25,840 nt of DNA from Candidatus Scatosoma pullistercoris (GTDB taxonomy: Bacteria > Bacillota > Clostridia > Christensenellales > Borkfalkiaceae), in NCBI GenBank assembly GCA_018714725.1, contig DVMZ01000108.1, positions 1 through 25,840 on the forward strand, written 5' to 3'. A model generated the notes under the pieces. That model had not been told where the DNA came from. It did not search any database and saw only the letters and a program-made list of their open reading frames with translations. Shown here in pieces: positions 15,040-22,277 of the stretch; the stretch's first letter is position 1, and the number at the start of each line of letters is the position of its first letter. Made by a program: the position numbers and the translations under genes.

Positions 15040-15765
15040 ATGAACAGGCTGAAAACGGATATTCTAAGACAACTCAGACAAAGCGGTTCCCGCCCGGTTT
15101 CGGGCGAACGCCTTGCGGAACAATTCTCCGTCACCCGCGCCGCGGTGTGGAAATCGATCGCCGCGCTCAAACGGGACGGCTACCGCATCGAGGGCGTACC
15201 CCGCGCCGGCTACCGCCTTCTTCCCTCCGACGTGGCGGACGGGGCGGAGCTTTCGCGCCTTCTGGAAAATGCCGGCTTCCCCGGCGTCGGAATCCGGATC
15301 GCCGCAACCCTGCCCTCCACCAATGCCTTTGCGGAACGGCTTCTCGGGGAGGATTTCGCACTGCCTTTTCTCGTGCTGGCCGAACGCCAGACGGCCGGCC
15401 GCGCGCGCCGGGGCGAACGCTTTCCCTCCGAACCCGGCGGAATGTATATGTCCCTCGCCTTCCGGCCCGGGCCCGTCCCTTCCCTGCACGATCTCGCCGA
15501 AGCCGTCTATTCGCTCGTCCGGTCGGTCATCGGCGGAGAGCTGCGGGAAAACGCGGTTTTCAACGGCGGAGAAAAGGCCTGCGGCATGCTGGTGGAATGG
15601 GTGGCGGACCCCGACGGAATCCGGGCCTGCATCGCGGGCATCGGCGTCTACCCCGAAGTTCTCGCCCCCGACGTCCGCGTGAAATTTCCTTCCCGGATAG
15701 AGCTCTGCGCGGCCGTCGCCGCCGCCGTTCTGGAAAAATTCCCGCCTGCGCCGCCGGACCGCTGA
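15040..15765 (+). CDS. BirA-like biotin operon regulator with degenerate ligase domain
   Basis: The 241-residue protein begins with a BirA-type winged helix (about 5-60, with SVTRAAVWKSIAALKRDGY). It continues into a biotin-protein-ligase-like domain, recognisable by LPSTNAFA (91-98), AERQTAG near 114-120 and GMLVE near 182-186. The biotinyl-AMP loop GRGRRG reads GRARRG. The KWPND motif with the catalytic Lys is absent: the sequence runs from RENAVFNGG to GEKACGMLVE. GIGINVN reads GIGVYPE. The protein is about 80 residues shorter than E. coli or B. subtilis BirA and lacks most of the C-terminal cap. ATG 15040 is chosen because the -10 box ends at 15031 and no RBS exists. It probably senses biotin status and represses bioY, but adenylation and ligation activity is doubtful. 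Confidence 0.8.
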   Translation: MNRLKTDILRQLRQSGSRPVSGERLAEQFSVTRAAVWKSIAALKRDGYRIEGVPRAGYRLLPSDVADGAELSRLLENAGFPGVGIRIAATLPSTNAFAERLLGEDFALPFLVLAERQTAGRARRGERFPSEPGGMYMSLAFRPGPVPSLHDLAEAVYSLVRSVIGGELRENAVFNGGEKACGMLVEWVADPDGIRACIAGIGVYPEVLAPDVRVKFPSRIELCAAVAAAVLEKFPPAPPDR

Positions 15766-15916
15766 CGGGCGCTTTCCCGCTCCGATTGTCTTTTCCTTTT
15801 CGTCAAATCCCTGCCCCTTTCGTAAAGTTTTTTGGAATTGTTTTTTGAATCTCTTTCCGATCTTTCCGGACTTTTTTACTCCTTATCAAAGAAGAAAAAA
15901 TTTACGGCAGACAGCA

Positions 15917-15958
15917 ACGAAGGCCTCCCCGCCGGAAATCCGGCGGGGAGGCCTTCGT
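15917..15958. terminator. Very strong bidirectional hairpin between convergent genes
   Basis: A perfect 19-bp stem (15917-15935 with 15940-15958) with a 4-base loop separates the birA-like gene (+) from the lipoprotein gene (-). No T-run follows on the plus strand. On the minus strand the first T-rich run (AAATTTTTTC) comes about 15 bases after the stem. Confidence 0.8.
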
Positions 15959-15988
15959 CGGGACATACTCTGCCTTTCTTTGACGGCG

Positions 15989-16942
15989 CTATGCCCGTTC
16001 CTGCACTTTTCCGAAATCGTCCGCGGCATTTTCGCCGCTCGTTTCTCCGTCAAACAGATTGTCTTTCACCGACTCCTTCCCCCAGAGATATCCGACGATT
16101 CCGCCCGCGGCGCCCACCGCCGCGATTTCCCCCGACACCGAGCAGTCTTTGAGGTAAGAAGAATTGATCACCGCGGCAATGCCCCCCGCTTCGGAATAGG
16201 AGTTCCCCTGAAAATCGCTGACGTCGATGCGCACGTTTTCCAGCTTCACCCCATAGACAAACCCGCCCTGCATACTGCCGAACAGCCCGCCCGCACAGCC
16301 TCCGTAAGGGCCGTGAAAGACATTTTCCGCCGAAGAAATCGTCAGATTTTCAATCGTGTATCCGTCCGGATTGATCAGCATGCCGGAAAATACGTTGTCG
16401 ATGGGATAATTCCCCACCGGTTCCCAGTCTCTCCCCGCCAGGTCGATGTCCGATTTCAGGATATATCTCCCGTCCAGGGCCATCCCCTGCAATTCGTCCG
16501 CGGAGAAAACGGGCGTAAAATCCTTTTCGTCGTAAGAATACAGGGTTCCCAGCGAGCAGACGTATCTCGTATCCTCGGACGGGACATACAGGGATACGTT
16601 CACCGGACAGATTCCCGTGCCCCGCGCGGTGATCGTATTCCCGCGGACGGTGTAATTTTTATCTTCCCCGCCCTCGATGACATATTTTTCGATCGCCAGT
16701 CCGCTTTCCGAAAAAATTTCTTCGAGGTCAAACGTGTGCGAACTTCCCGCTTCCAGCGCAACCGTCTGCAGCGTGAAATTATCCACCTCGGTGGAGATCC
16801 TGGTATATTCCTCTCCGCACGCCGCAAAGACAAGAACACCGCACAACATTCCCGCCGCCGCAAGCGCGTAAGCGCGCAAAACTTTTTTGCTCCCTTTTCC
16901 CTTGACCTTTCCCCGTACCCTTCCGCCTTTCCGCAACTTCAT
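15989..16942 (-). CDS. Putative lipoprotein with GLUG-like repeats
   Basis: The 317-residue exported protein begins with a long basic n-region (residues 1-23, many Lys/Arg/Gly), a hydrophobic core and VFAAC, whose Cys42 is the likely lipidation site; Phe at -3 is an imperfect lipobox. Residues about 50-150 form a beta-rich region of unknown type. Residues about 165-300 contain repeated strands with GLFG/GGIVG and NSSYLKDCSVSG-like wording typical of GLUG repeats in surface proteins of gut Clostridia. I choose ATG 16942 because it directly precedes the signal peptide and has an AGGG-type RBS, although the frame stays open to 17431. Role: cell-surface, probably adhesion or carbohydrate binding; unknown in detail. 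Confidence 0.75.
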   Translation of the reverse strand: MKLRKGGRVRGKVKGKGSKKVLRAYALAAAGMLCGVLVFAACGEEYTRISTEVDNFTLQTVALEAGSSHTFDLEEIFSESGLAIEKYVIEGGEDKNYTVRGNTITARGTGICPVNVSLYVPSEDTRYVCSLGTLYSYDEKDFTPVFSADELQGMALDGRYILKSDIDLAGRDWEPVGNYPIDNVFSGMLINPDGYTIENLTISSAENVFHGPYGGCAGGLFGSMQGGFVYGVKLENVRIDVSDFQGNSYSEAGGIAAVINSSYLKDCSVSGEIAAVGAAGGIVGYLWGKESVKDNLFDGETSGENAADDFGKVQERA

Positions 16943-17345
16943 TTCCCTGACCCTCTCTGTCTGTATTTTCTCTCTTTTGTGTTTTCCGAAGGCTTCCGCT
17001 CTCTTCTTCTGCCGCCGGCTTCCGCCTGTGCTTTTCTCCGCCGCCGGTTGCTTCCCTGCCTGTTCTTCTCCGGCGCCGGCCGCCATACCGCCTCGCTCAA
17101 CGCGCTCCCCGTCCCATGAAAGGGTGAGAATATGCGCATATGGAAAAATGCGTATGCCGGCAAATTTTCCAAAGCGCCGCCCCGATTCCGTGAATTTCCA
17201 AAAGCGGCACCCGCCTCCCAAAAAATCTCCGCCGCCCGGCGTTTCCCGCAATTTGTTCCTCACCGTCCGCGCGCTTTTCTCTGCGGCTTCGGCCCGGCGC
17301 CCGAACCTTTCCCCTGCGCTTTCGGCCGCGCTCCTTTCTGCGGCC
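16943..17345 (-). other. Roughly 400-base leader between lipoprotein promoter and start
   Basis: The frame of the lipoprotein gene stays open through this stretch, but the encoded sequence (Arg/Glu/Lys/Gly-rich, no domain) precedes a clear signal peptide and is unlikely to be translated with it. A second frame (16939-17172) ends in TGA overlapping the lipoprotein ATG. The stretch also holds a 12-bp palindrome ATATGCGCATAT (17128-17139). I do not recognise a riboswitch. Confidence 0.4.
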
Positions 17346-17374
17346 ATTATAACATAGCCCCCTTTCAAAAACAA
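17346..17374 (-). promoter_or_regulatory. Promoter reading toward the lipoprotein gene
   Basis: On the minus strand TTGTTT (17369-17374) and a perfect TATAAT (17346-17351) are 17 bases apart. The start would lie near 17339, leaving a leader of about 400 bases. It is divergent from the SPFH promoter 50 bases away. Confidence 0.6.
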
Positions 17375-17424
17375 TCCTCTTTCCGAAAATTTCTTCCCCT
17401 CGCAAAAAAATTTTGTAATTTCGC

Positions 17425-17453
17425 TTGACAAACAGATTTCTTTGTGATATTAT
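17425..17453 (+). promoter_or_regulatory. Promoter of the SPFH-RHH operon
   Basis: TTGACA (17425-17430) and TATTAT (17448-17453) are spaced by 17 bases. The expected start is near 17460, inside a perfect palindrome, and an AAGGAG RBS lies at 17476-17481, 7 bases before ATG 17489. Confidence 0.85.
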
Positions 17454-17466
17454 TTTGATATCAAAA
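17453..17466. promoter_or_regulatory. 14-bp perfect palindrome over the start site: candidate operator
   Basis: TTTTGATATCAAAA overlaps the last base of the -10 box and covers the predicted start site. It is where a repressor would block transcription; the RHH protein encoded by the second gene of this operon is the obvious candidate. Binding is inferred, not shown. Confidence 0.55.
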
Positions 17467-17488
17467 CAAAAAAACAAGGAGAACTGTC

Positions 17489-18487
17489 ATGCAGGAAATT
17501 GTTCTGAAAAACAAAAAACACGGAATGGCGATGTTGCTGACGATCATTCTGCTGTTTGTGATCTCGACGGCGGTCATCATTTATGGAGCGGTCATCGACC
17601 GCGTGGAATTTACGGTGCCGGGATTTTTACTGATGATGCTTGCGCTTCTTCTGACCCCCGGACTGAAAGTGTTGCGGCCGCAGGAAGCGCTGGTTCTGAC
17701 GCTGTTCGGAAAATACGTCGGAACGCTGAAAGGCGAGGGGTTCTATTTCGTCAATCCCTTCTGCGCGGCAGTGAATCCGGCCGCCAAGACCAAACTCAAC
17801 CAGAGCGGCGACGTCACCCATTCCGTACTGGCCGCGGCAAAATCCAACCCTTCGGAAGCCGCGGAGCTGGCGAATAAGAAAATTTCGCTGAAAATCATGA
17901 CGCTGAACAACAACCGCCAGAAGATCAACGACTGTCTGGGCAACCCCGTGGAAATCGGAATCGCGGTGATGTGGAAGGTGGTGGATACGGCGAAAGCGGT
18001 GTTCAACGTGGACAATTACAAAGAATATCTGTCCCTGCAATGCGACAGCGCGCTGAGAAACATCGTGCGCATCTACCCCTACGACGTGGCGCCCGGGGTG
18101 GACACGACGGGCGACGGAATCGCCGACGAAGGGAGCCTGCGCGGTTCCAGCGAAGTGGTGGCGGCGAGAATCCGCGACGAAATTCAGTCCCGCGTGAACG
18201 AAGCGGGCATCGAAGTGCTGGAAGCGAGAATCACCTATCTCGCCTATGCGCCCGAAATCGCGGCGGTGATGTTACAGCGCCAACAGGCGTCCGCGATCAT
18301 CGACGCGAGAAAGATGATTGTCGACGGCGCGGTGGGCATGGTGGAAATGGCCCTGGAACGGCTGAACGAAAACAACGTGGTCACATTGGATGAAGAGCGG
18401 AAAGCGGCGATGGTTTCCAATCTGCTGGTCGTCCTTTGCGGCAATCACGACGCGCAGCCCGTCGTCAATTCGGGAAGTCTCTATTAA
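17489..18487 (+). CDS. SPFH/Band 7 (stomatin-like) domain protein
   Basis: A 332-residue membrane protein. Two hydrophobic segments (about 12-33 and 42-57) form an N-terminal hairpin. An SPFH domain follows from about residue 60, opening with VLRPQEALVLTLFGKYVGTLKGEG, split here as VLRPQEALVL and TLFGKYVGTL, and including the VDNYKEYLSL and ALRNIVRIYP segments. Residues about 225-290 hold the ARIRDEIQSRVNEAG and EARITYLAYAPEIA stretches typical of the family's coiled end. SPFH proteins assemble into membrane-associated cages; the substrate or client here is unknown. The RBS and promoter are clear. An RHH gene begins 20 bases after the stop, a pairing that recurs in Bacillota and Actinomycetota as far as I recall. 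Confidence 0.92.
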   Translation: MQEIVLKNKKHGMAMLLTIILLFVISTAVIIYGAVIDRVEFTVPGFLLMMLALLLTPGLKVLRPQEALVLTLFGKYVGTLKGEGFYFVNPFCAAVNPAAKTKLNQSGDVTHSVLAAAKSNPSEAAELANKKISLKIMTLNNNRQKINDCLGNPVEIGIAVMWKVVDTAKAVFNVDNYKEYLSLQCDSALRNIVRIYPYDVAPGVDTTGDGIADEGSLRGSSEVVAARIRDEIQSRVNEAGIEVLEARITYLAYAPEIAAVMLQRQQASAIIDARKMIVDGAVGMVEMALERLNENNVVTLDEERKAAMVSNLLVVLCGNHDAQPVVNSGSLY

Positions 18488-18507
18488 CCCCCTTTCAGGC
18501 GTCGGAT

Positions 18508-18708
18508 ATGGAAGACAACCGCAAAAAACAGATTCCCCTCCGGCTCTCGCCCAAGCTGTACGACGCCATCGCCGCCTGGGCGGAGGACGATTTCCGTTCC
18601 ATCAACGGACAGATCGAGTATCTGCTGTCCGAATGTGTGCGCCAGCGCAAGAAAAACGGAAAATATGTCTCCGATCAGATCGACGTTCGACCCGAACTCG
18701 ACCTCTGA
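18508..18708 (+). CDS. Arc-type ribbon-helix-helix DNA-binding protein
   Basis: A 66-residue protein with the Arc/MetJ fold pattern. A beta strand QIPLRLSPKLYDAI (about 8-21) is followed by two helices, the second containing SINGQIEYLLSECVRQR (about 31-47); the C-terminal 18 residues are charged. ATG 18508 gives the usual length; a longer frame to 18436 overlaps the SPFH gene and is not needed. The RBS is weak (AGGCG), so translation may be coupled to the upstream gene. It may autoregulate the operon through the palindrome at 17453-17466. The fold is well supported and the target is an inference. Confidence 0.88.
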   Translation: MEDNRKKQIPLRLSPKLYDAIAAWAEDDFRSINGQIEYLLSECVRQRKKNGKYVSDQIDVRPELDL

Positions 18709-18760
18709 CGAGGACAAACTTTTGCCGGAATTTCTTTTACGATTCCCCCTTCTGACAAAA

Positions 18761-18803
18761 TACCCCGGAGGGGCGCGGCATTACGCCGCGCCTCTCCGGG
18801 GTA
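18761..18803. terminator. Bidirectional terminator between RHH gene and bioY
   Basis: A 19-bp stem with one G-T wobble position (18761-18779 with 18785-18803) has a 5-base loop. On the minus strand TATTTTG extends from it; on the plus strand only a short AATTT follows. It separates two convergent genes. Confidence 0.82.
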
Positions 18804-18857
18804 AATTTCCGGAAACATCCGACGTCGGTTTTCTTCTCTTCTTCTGACCGGCGTCTT

Positions 18858-19454
18858 TCAGCGTTCCCGATACTTTTTCAGCCGCGAAACCAGCAAAGAG
18901 GCGACGACAATTTTCACGAGATCGGGCAGCAGGTAAGGGACGACGCACATGGAAAGCGCTCCGGCCACCGTAACCGCCTTGCCCGCGCGATGATACAGCG
19001 CCACAAACCAGGCGGTGCCGAACGCATAGCAGACGGCAACCCCCAACACCATGGCCGCCGCCAGAATCCCCGTTCTCGCCCAGTCGTTTTTCACCTTGCA
19101 CAGATCGGCAGCCAGCCCCACGATGAACCCCGTAAACAGAAACCCCACGATATACCCGCCCGTCGGCAGCAGGAGCTTTGCCGCGCCGCCCGTGAACCCC
19201 GCAAAGACGGGAACTCCGCACAGCCCCAGCAATATGTATACGGCCACCGCCGCAGTCCCCCGTTTACAGCCGAGAAACGCCCCGGCAAAACAAATCCCCA
19301 TCGTCTGCATCGTCACGGGGATTTCCCCGATCGGAACGGAGATCCACGCGCACACCGCAATAATCGCCGCAAACAGAGCGATACGACAGAGTTCCCGCGC
19401 CGTGGCAGCTCCCCTTTTTCTTCCCGCCTCTTTCTGCTCCTCTTTTTTCCGCAT
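18858..19454 (-). CDS. bioY: Biotin transporter BioY (ECF S component)
   Basis: The 198-residue protein is the substrate-binding membrane component for biotin in energy-coupling-factor transporters. The segment IPVTMQTMG (45-53), followed by a KRG after LGC near 62-66, and GVPVFAGFTGG (80-90) with PTGGYIVGF (97-105) are hallmark motifs; about six hydrophobic segments are visible. The first 20 residues are a hydrophilic Lys/Glu/Arg-rich extension. ATG 19454 has GGGAGG upstream. The ECF ATPases and EcfT are not in the window and are probably shared with other S components. The promoter overlaps a BirA-type operator, so expression should fall when biotin is plentiful. Confidence 0.93.
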   Translation of the reverse strand: MRKKEEQKEAGRKRGAATARELCRIALFAAIIAVCAWISVPIGEIPVTMQTMGICFAGAFLGCKRGTAAVAVYILLGLCGVPVFAGFTGGAAKLLLPTGGYIVGFLFTGFIVGLAADLCKVKNDWARTGILAAAMVLGVAVCYAFGTAWFVALYHRAGKAVTVAGALSMCVVPYLLPDLVKIVVASLLVSRLKKYRER

Positions 19455-19491
19455 GACCGTCCTCCCGTAAAATCAAGATAACCGCAATTAA

Positions 19492-19524
19492 ATGTAAACC
19501 TAATTTTATATAAAAAGTTTACGT
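19492..19524. promoter_or_regulatory. BirA-type operator at the bioY promoter
   Basis: The half sites ATGTAAACC (19492-19500) and AGTTTACGT (19516-19524) are separated by 15 bases. They agree at 14 of 18 positions with the known bacterial BirA palindrome TTGTAAACC-N14/15-GGTTTACAA. One arm lies between -35 and -10, the other over the start site, which suits a repressor. Confidence 0.8.
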
Positions 19525-19531
19525 TTGTCAA
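19503..19531 (-). promoter_or_regulatory. bioY promoter
   Basis: On the minus strand TTGACA (19526-19531) and TAAAAT (19503-19508) are 17 bases apart. The start is expected near 19496, about 40 bases before ATG 19454, and is covered by the BirA-type operator. Confidence 0.85.
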
Positions 19532-19919
19532 GCAAAGCGCGAAGAAAAACAAAAATCCGTAAAATTTCCCGACAAAAATTTACCGGCCGATCGGGGAACG
19601 ATACGACATTTCCGTTCCGAAAACGGCGAAATGCCCGTCAAAGGCAAACCTGCGAAAAACGAAAAAATGTATCTTGAAGAAATCCGCTGTATTTCAGAGG
19701 CCTTTTCTGCGGGTTCTGCTTCGCTGTTTCTCCGCTGTTTAAGAAAAAAGTTCCTCAAAACGAACGAACGCCGCCCGCACAAATGTGCGGGCGGCAAATT
19801 TTCAGCCGATCAGTCGGCCTCAATTTTTTCTCAACCTCTCTTTCGGAAGACATACCGAATGCAGACGCTCCGGACAAAACCGACTCTCTTCCGACCGGCA
19901 AAGACGGCGGAAGCGGAAT
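19532..19919. other. Gene-free stretch between bioY promoter and metK end
   Basis: No frame here has gene-like sequence. It contains the hairpin at 19770-19795 and a small GCCGA/TCGGC hairpin near 19803-19816 followed on the plus strand by CTCAATTTTTT. I see no RNA gene. Confidence 0.5.
19770..19795. terminator. GC-rich hairpin downstream of metK
   Basis: A perfect 11-bp stem (19770-19780 with 19785-19795) with a 4-base loop lies about 125 bases past the metK stop. Neither side has a strong T-run next to the stem (AAATTTT on the plus strand), so termination efficiency is uncertain. Confidence 0.5.
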
Positions 19920-21086
19920 TCAGCCGCGCAGATATTTTTTCAACCCTGCCGCGCGATCGGTCGCCTCCCAGGGGAAAGCATTTCTTCCGAAATGTCCGTA
20001 AGCCGCCGTTTCGGCGTAAATGGGACGACGCAGGCCCAGCGCGCGGATAATCGCGTACGGGCGGAGATCGAATTCGCGCCGGATAATATCGGCAAGTTCG
20101 TCATCGGGAAGTTTTCCCGTGCCGAAACTATCCACAAACACGGACACGGGATTGGCGACGCCGATGGCATAGGCCACCTGAATCTCCACTTCGTCGGCAA
20201 GCCCCGCCGCCACTAAGTTTTTGGCGACATAGCGCATGAAGTAAGTCGCGCTCCGGTCCACTTTGGTGCAGTCCTTTCCGGAAAAAGCCCCGCCGCCGTG
20301 CGCGCATCTGCCGCCGTAGGTATCGACGATGATCTTCCGCCCCGTGAGCCCGGAATCCCCCTGCGGGCCGCCGATCTCGAACCTGCCCGTGGGATTGATG
20401 TAAATTTTCGTGTTCGCGTCGAGGAACGCCGCGGGAATCACTTCGTCCACCACATATTTCCTGATATCCGCGCGGAGCCGTTCCTGAGACACCTCTTTGT
20501 CGTGCTGGGAAGAGACGACCACCGCGTCCACCCGCACCGCGCGCTTTTCTTCGTATTCCACCGTCACCTGCGTTTTTCCGTCCGGACGGAGATAGGGAAG
20601 AAGTCCGCTCTTGCGCACTTCCGTCAGCCGCATGGCCAGTTTATGGGACAGCATGATAGGCAGAGGCATAAGCTCCTCCGTCTCCCGGCAGGCATACCCG
20701 AACATCATGCCCTGATCGCCCGCTCCCAGCGTATCTTCCGCCGTGCCGCCCTGTTTTTTCTCCACAGACGCGTCCACGCCCATGGCAATATCGGGCGACT
20801 GCTCGTGTATGGCGACAGTAATCCGGCATTTGTCATAAGCAAACGTGCCGAAATTATAGCCGATCCGGCGGATGATGTCACGCGCCGTCTGCTCGTAATC
20901 CACTTTCGCCGTCGTCGTCACTTCTCCCATGATGAGAAGCTGATCATAAGCCGCACAGCACTCGATCGCCGTGCGCGCCATCGGATCCTGTCTGAGAATG
21001 GCGTCGAGAATCCCGTCCGAAATCTGATCGCAGACTTTGTCGGGATGCCCCTCTGTGACGCTTTCGCTGGTAAAAAACTTTTTCAT
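19920..21086 (-). CDS. metK: S-adenosylmethionine synthetase
   Basis: A 388-residue methionine adenosyltransferase, which makes SAM from methionine and ATP in the cytoplasm. SVTEGHPDK near residues 9-17 holds the ATP-binding His. GAGDQGMMFGYA near 120-131 is the methionine/phosphate loop, and GGGAFSGKD near 262-270 is the second signature. Length and the three repeated domains are typical, and no residue looks lost. ATG 21086 has AGAGGA upstream. It has its own consensus promoter and a leader of about 150 bases in which I do not recognise a SAM riboswitch. Confidence 0.97.
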   Translation of the reverse strand: MKKFFTSESVTEGHPDKVCDQISDGILDAILRQDPMARTAIECCAAYDQLLIMGEVTTTAKVDYEQTARDIIRRIGYNFGTFAYDKCRITVAIHEQSPDIAMGVDASVEKKQGGTAEDTLGAGDQGMMFGYACRETEELMPLPIMLSHKLAMRLTEVRKSGLLPYLRPDGKTQVTVEYEEKRAVRVDAVVVSSQHDKEVSQERLRADIRKYVVDEVIPAAFLDANTKIYINPTGRFEIGGPQGDSGLTGRKIIVDTYGGRCAHGGGAFSGKDCTKVDRSATYFMRYVAKNLVAAGLADEVEIQVAYAIGVANPVSVFVDSFGTGKLPDDELADIIRREFDLRPYAIIRALGLRRPIYAETAAYGHFGRNAFPWEATDRAAGLKKYLRG

Positions 21087-21242
21087 GTAAAAAATCCTCT
21101 TTTTAACATAGTTCGTCCGCAGGCGGCTGGGATTTGCCCGCGAATTGTGTACGCGCGGAACCGCCGGAGCATCGGCCGCTTTTTTCTCCGCCGTGTCCGA
21201 TTTTCTTCGTCCGGGTCGTTTCCGTCTCCGTACAGGATTTCT

Positions 21243-21271
21243 ATTATACTACGCACGCGCCCTTTTGTCAA
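21243..21271 (-). promoter_or_regulatory. Perfect consensus promoter of metK
   Basis: On the minus strand TTGACA (21266-21271) and TATAAT (21243-21248) are exactly 17 bases apart. The start near 21236 leaves a 150-base leader before metK. Confidence 0.88.
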
Positions 21272-21322
21272 CTTTATTCTGTCCTTTGCCGGGGATTCTC
21301 TGCGTTTTCCCGTCCTTTGCGC

Positions 21323-21351
21323 TTGCAAATTCCCCCAAGGCGTGCTATAAT
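21323..21351 (+). promoter_or_regulatory. Promoter of the radical SAM gene
   Basis: TTGCAA (21323-21328) and TATAAT (21346-21351) are 17 bases apart. The start falls at about 21357-21360, on the ATG at 21359, so the transcript is expected to be leaderless. Confidence 0.82.
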
Positions 21352-21358
21352 GAATCTC

Positions 21359-22276
21359 ATGGACACACATTCTGCGGATAAACCGGAACCGAAGCCGCCG
21401 ACCGCGGCCGGATTCCTTTCAAAGTGCACTTTCTGCCCCGTCGCCTGCGGCGCAGACCGCGCGGCCGGAAAACAGGGCGCCTGCGGCGTTTCCGGGCTGA
21501 GGATCGCAAAATATTACCTGCACCCCTTTGAAGAGCCGTGCATTTCCTTTTCCAAAGGAAGCGGGACGATCTTTTTCTGCGGCTGCAACCTGCGTTGCGT
21601 CTTCTGCCAGAACTACGAAGTTTCCCGCGCCGAACGCGGCAGGGAAATCACCCCCGCCGAACTGGCGGACATCTTCCGGGAACTGGAAGACGCGGGTGCC
21701 GACAACATTTCCCTGGTCACCCCTTCGCACGTCATCCCATACCTGGTGGCCGCCTTTGAAATTTACCGGCCGAAAGTCCCCGTCGTGTACAATTCCGGCG
21801 GCTACGACGACGTCGAAGCGCTCCGCCTCATCGACGGGTATGTGGACGTCTATCTGCCCGACATGAAATTCGTTTCCCCCGCGCTTTCCAGGCGGTATAC
21901 GGGGCGGGAGGACTATTTTGAAAAAGCGTCCGAAGCCATTTCTTTTATGGCAAAAAAGCCCCTCCGCATGAGCGAAGAGGGCAAAATGCTTTCGGGTCTG
22001 ATCGTGCGGCATCTCGTCATGCCGCTGGGCGTGAACGATTCCCTGGCCGTCCTGCGCTGGTTCCGGAAGGAAATGCCGGACACCGCTTATTTAAGCCTGA
22101 TGAGCCAATACACCCCCTTCGGGGACATCGCCCGCTTTCCCGAGCTGAAACGACCGGTCACCGCACGGGAATACCGACAGGTGACCGATGCCGCGTTTGC
22201 GCTCGGAATCGAGCGGCTGTTTGTGCAAAAGCGGGATTCCTCAGGCGAACAATATATCCCCCGTTGGGACTACTGA
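21359..22276 (+). CDS. Radical SAM protein, PflX/pyruvate-formate-lyase-activase-like
   Basis: The 305-residue protein has the radical SAM cluster motif CxxxCxxC at Cys76, Cys80 and Cys83 (CNLRCVFC), preceded by a Cys-rich N-terminal segment (Cys23, Cys26, Cys30, Cys42) that could hold a second iron-sulfur site. The arrangement matches the PflX-type family, usually annotated as putative pyruvate formate-lyase activating enzyme relatives. The physiological substrate of this branch is unknown to me, and no glycyl-radical enzyme lies nearby. I choose ATG 21359; the ATG at 21350 is inside the -10 box, and longer frames would read through the promoter. It is divergent from metK, whose product supplies the SAM cofactor, although that may be coincidence. 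Confidence 0.87.
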   Translation: MDTHSADKPEPKPPTAAGFLSKCTFCPVACGADRAAGKQGACGVSGLRIAKYYLHPFEEPCISFSKGSGTIFFCGCNLRCVFCQNYEVSRAERGREITPAELADIFRELEDAGADNISLVTPSHVIPYLVAAFEIYRPKVPVVYNSGGYDDVEALRLIDGYVDVYLPDMKFVSPALSRRYTGREDYFEKASEAISFMAKKPLRMSEEGKMLSGLIVRHLVMPLGVNDSLAVLRWFRKEMPDTAYLSLMSQYTPFGDIARFPELKRPVTAREYRQVTDAAFALGIERLFVQKRDSSGEQYIPRWDY

Positions 22277-22277
22277 A

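Noticed and set aside
21083..21173. Short upstream frame overlapping the metK start (possible leader peptide)
   Set aside because: No RBS at the right distance, and no run of Met or regulatory codons to suggest attenuation.
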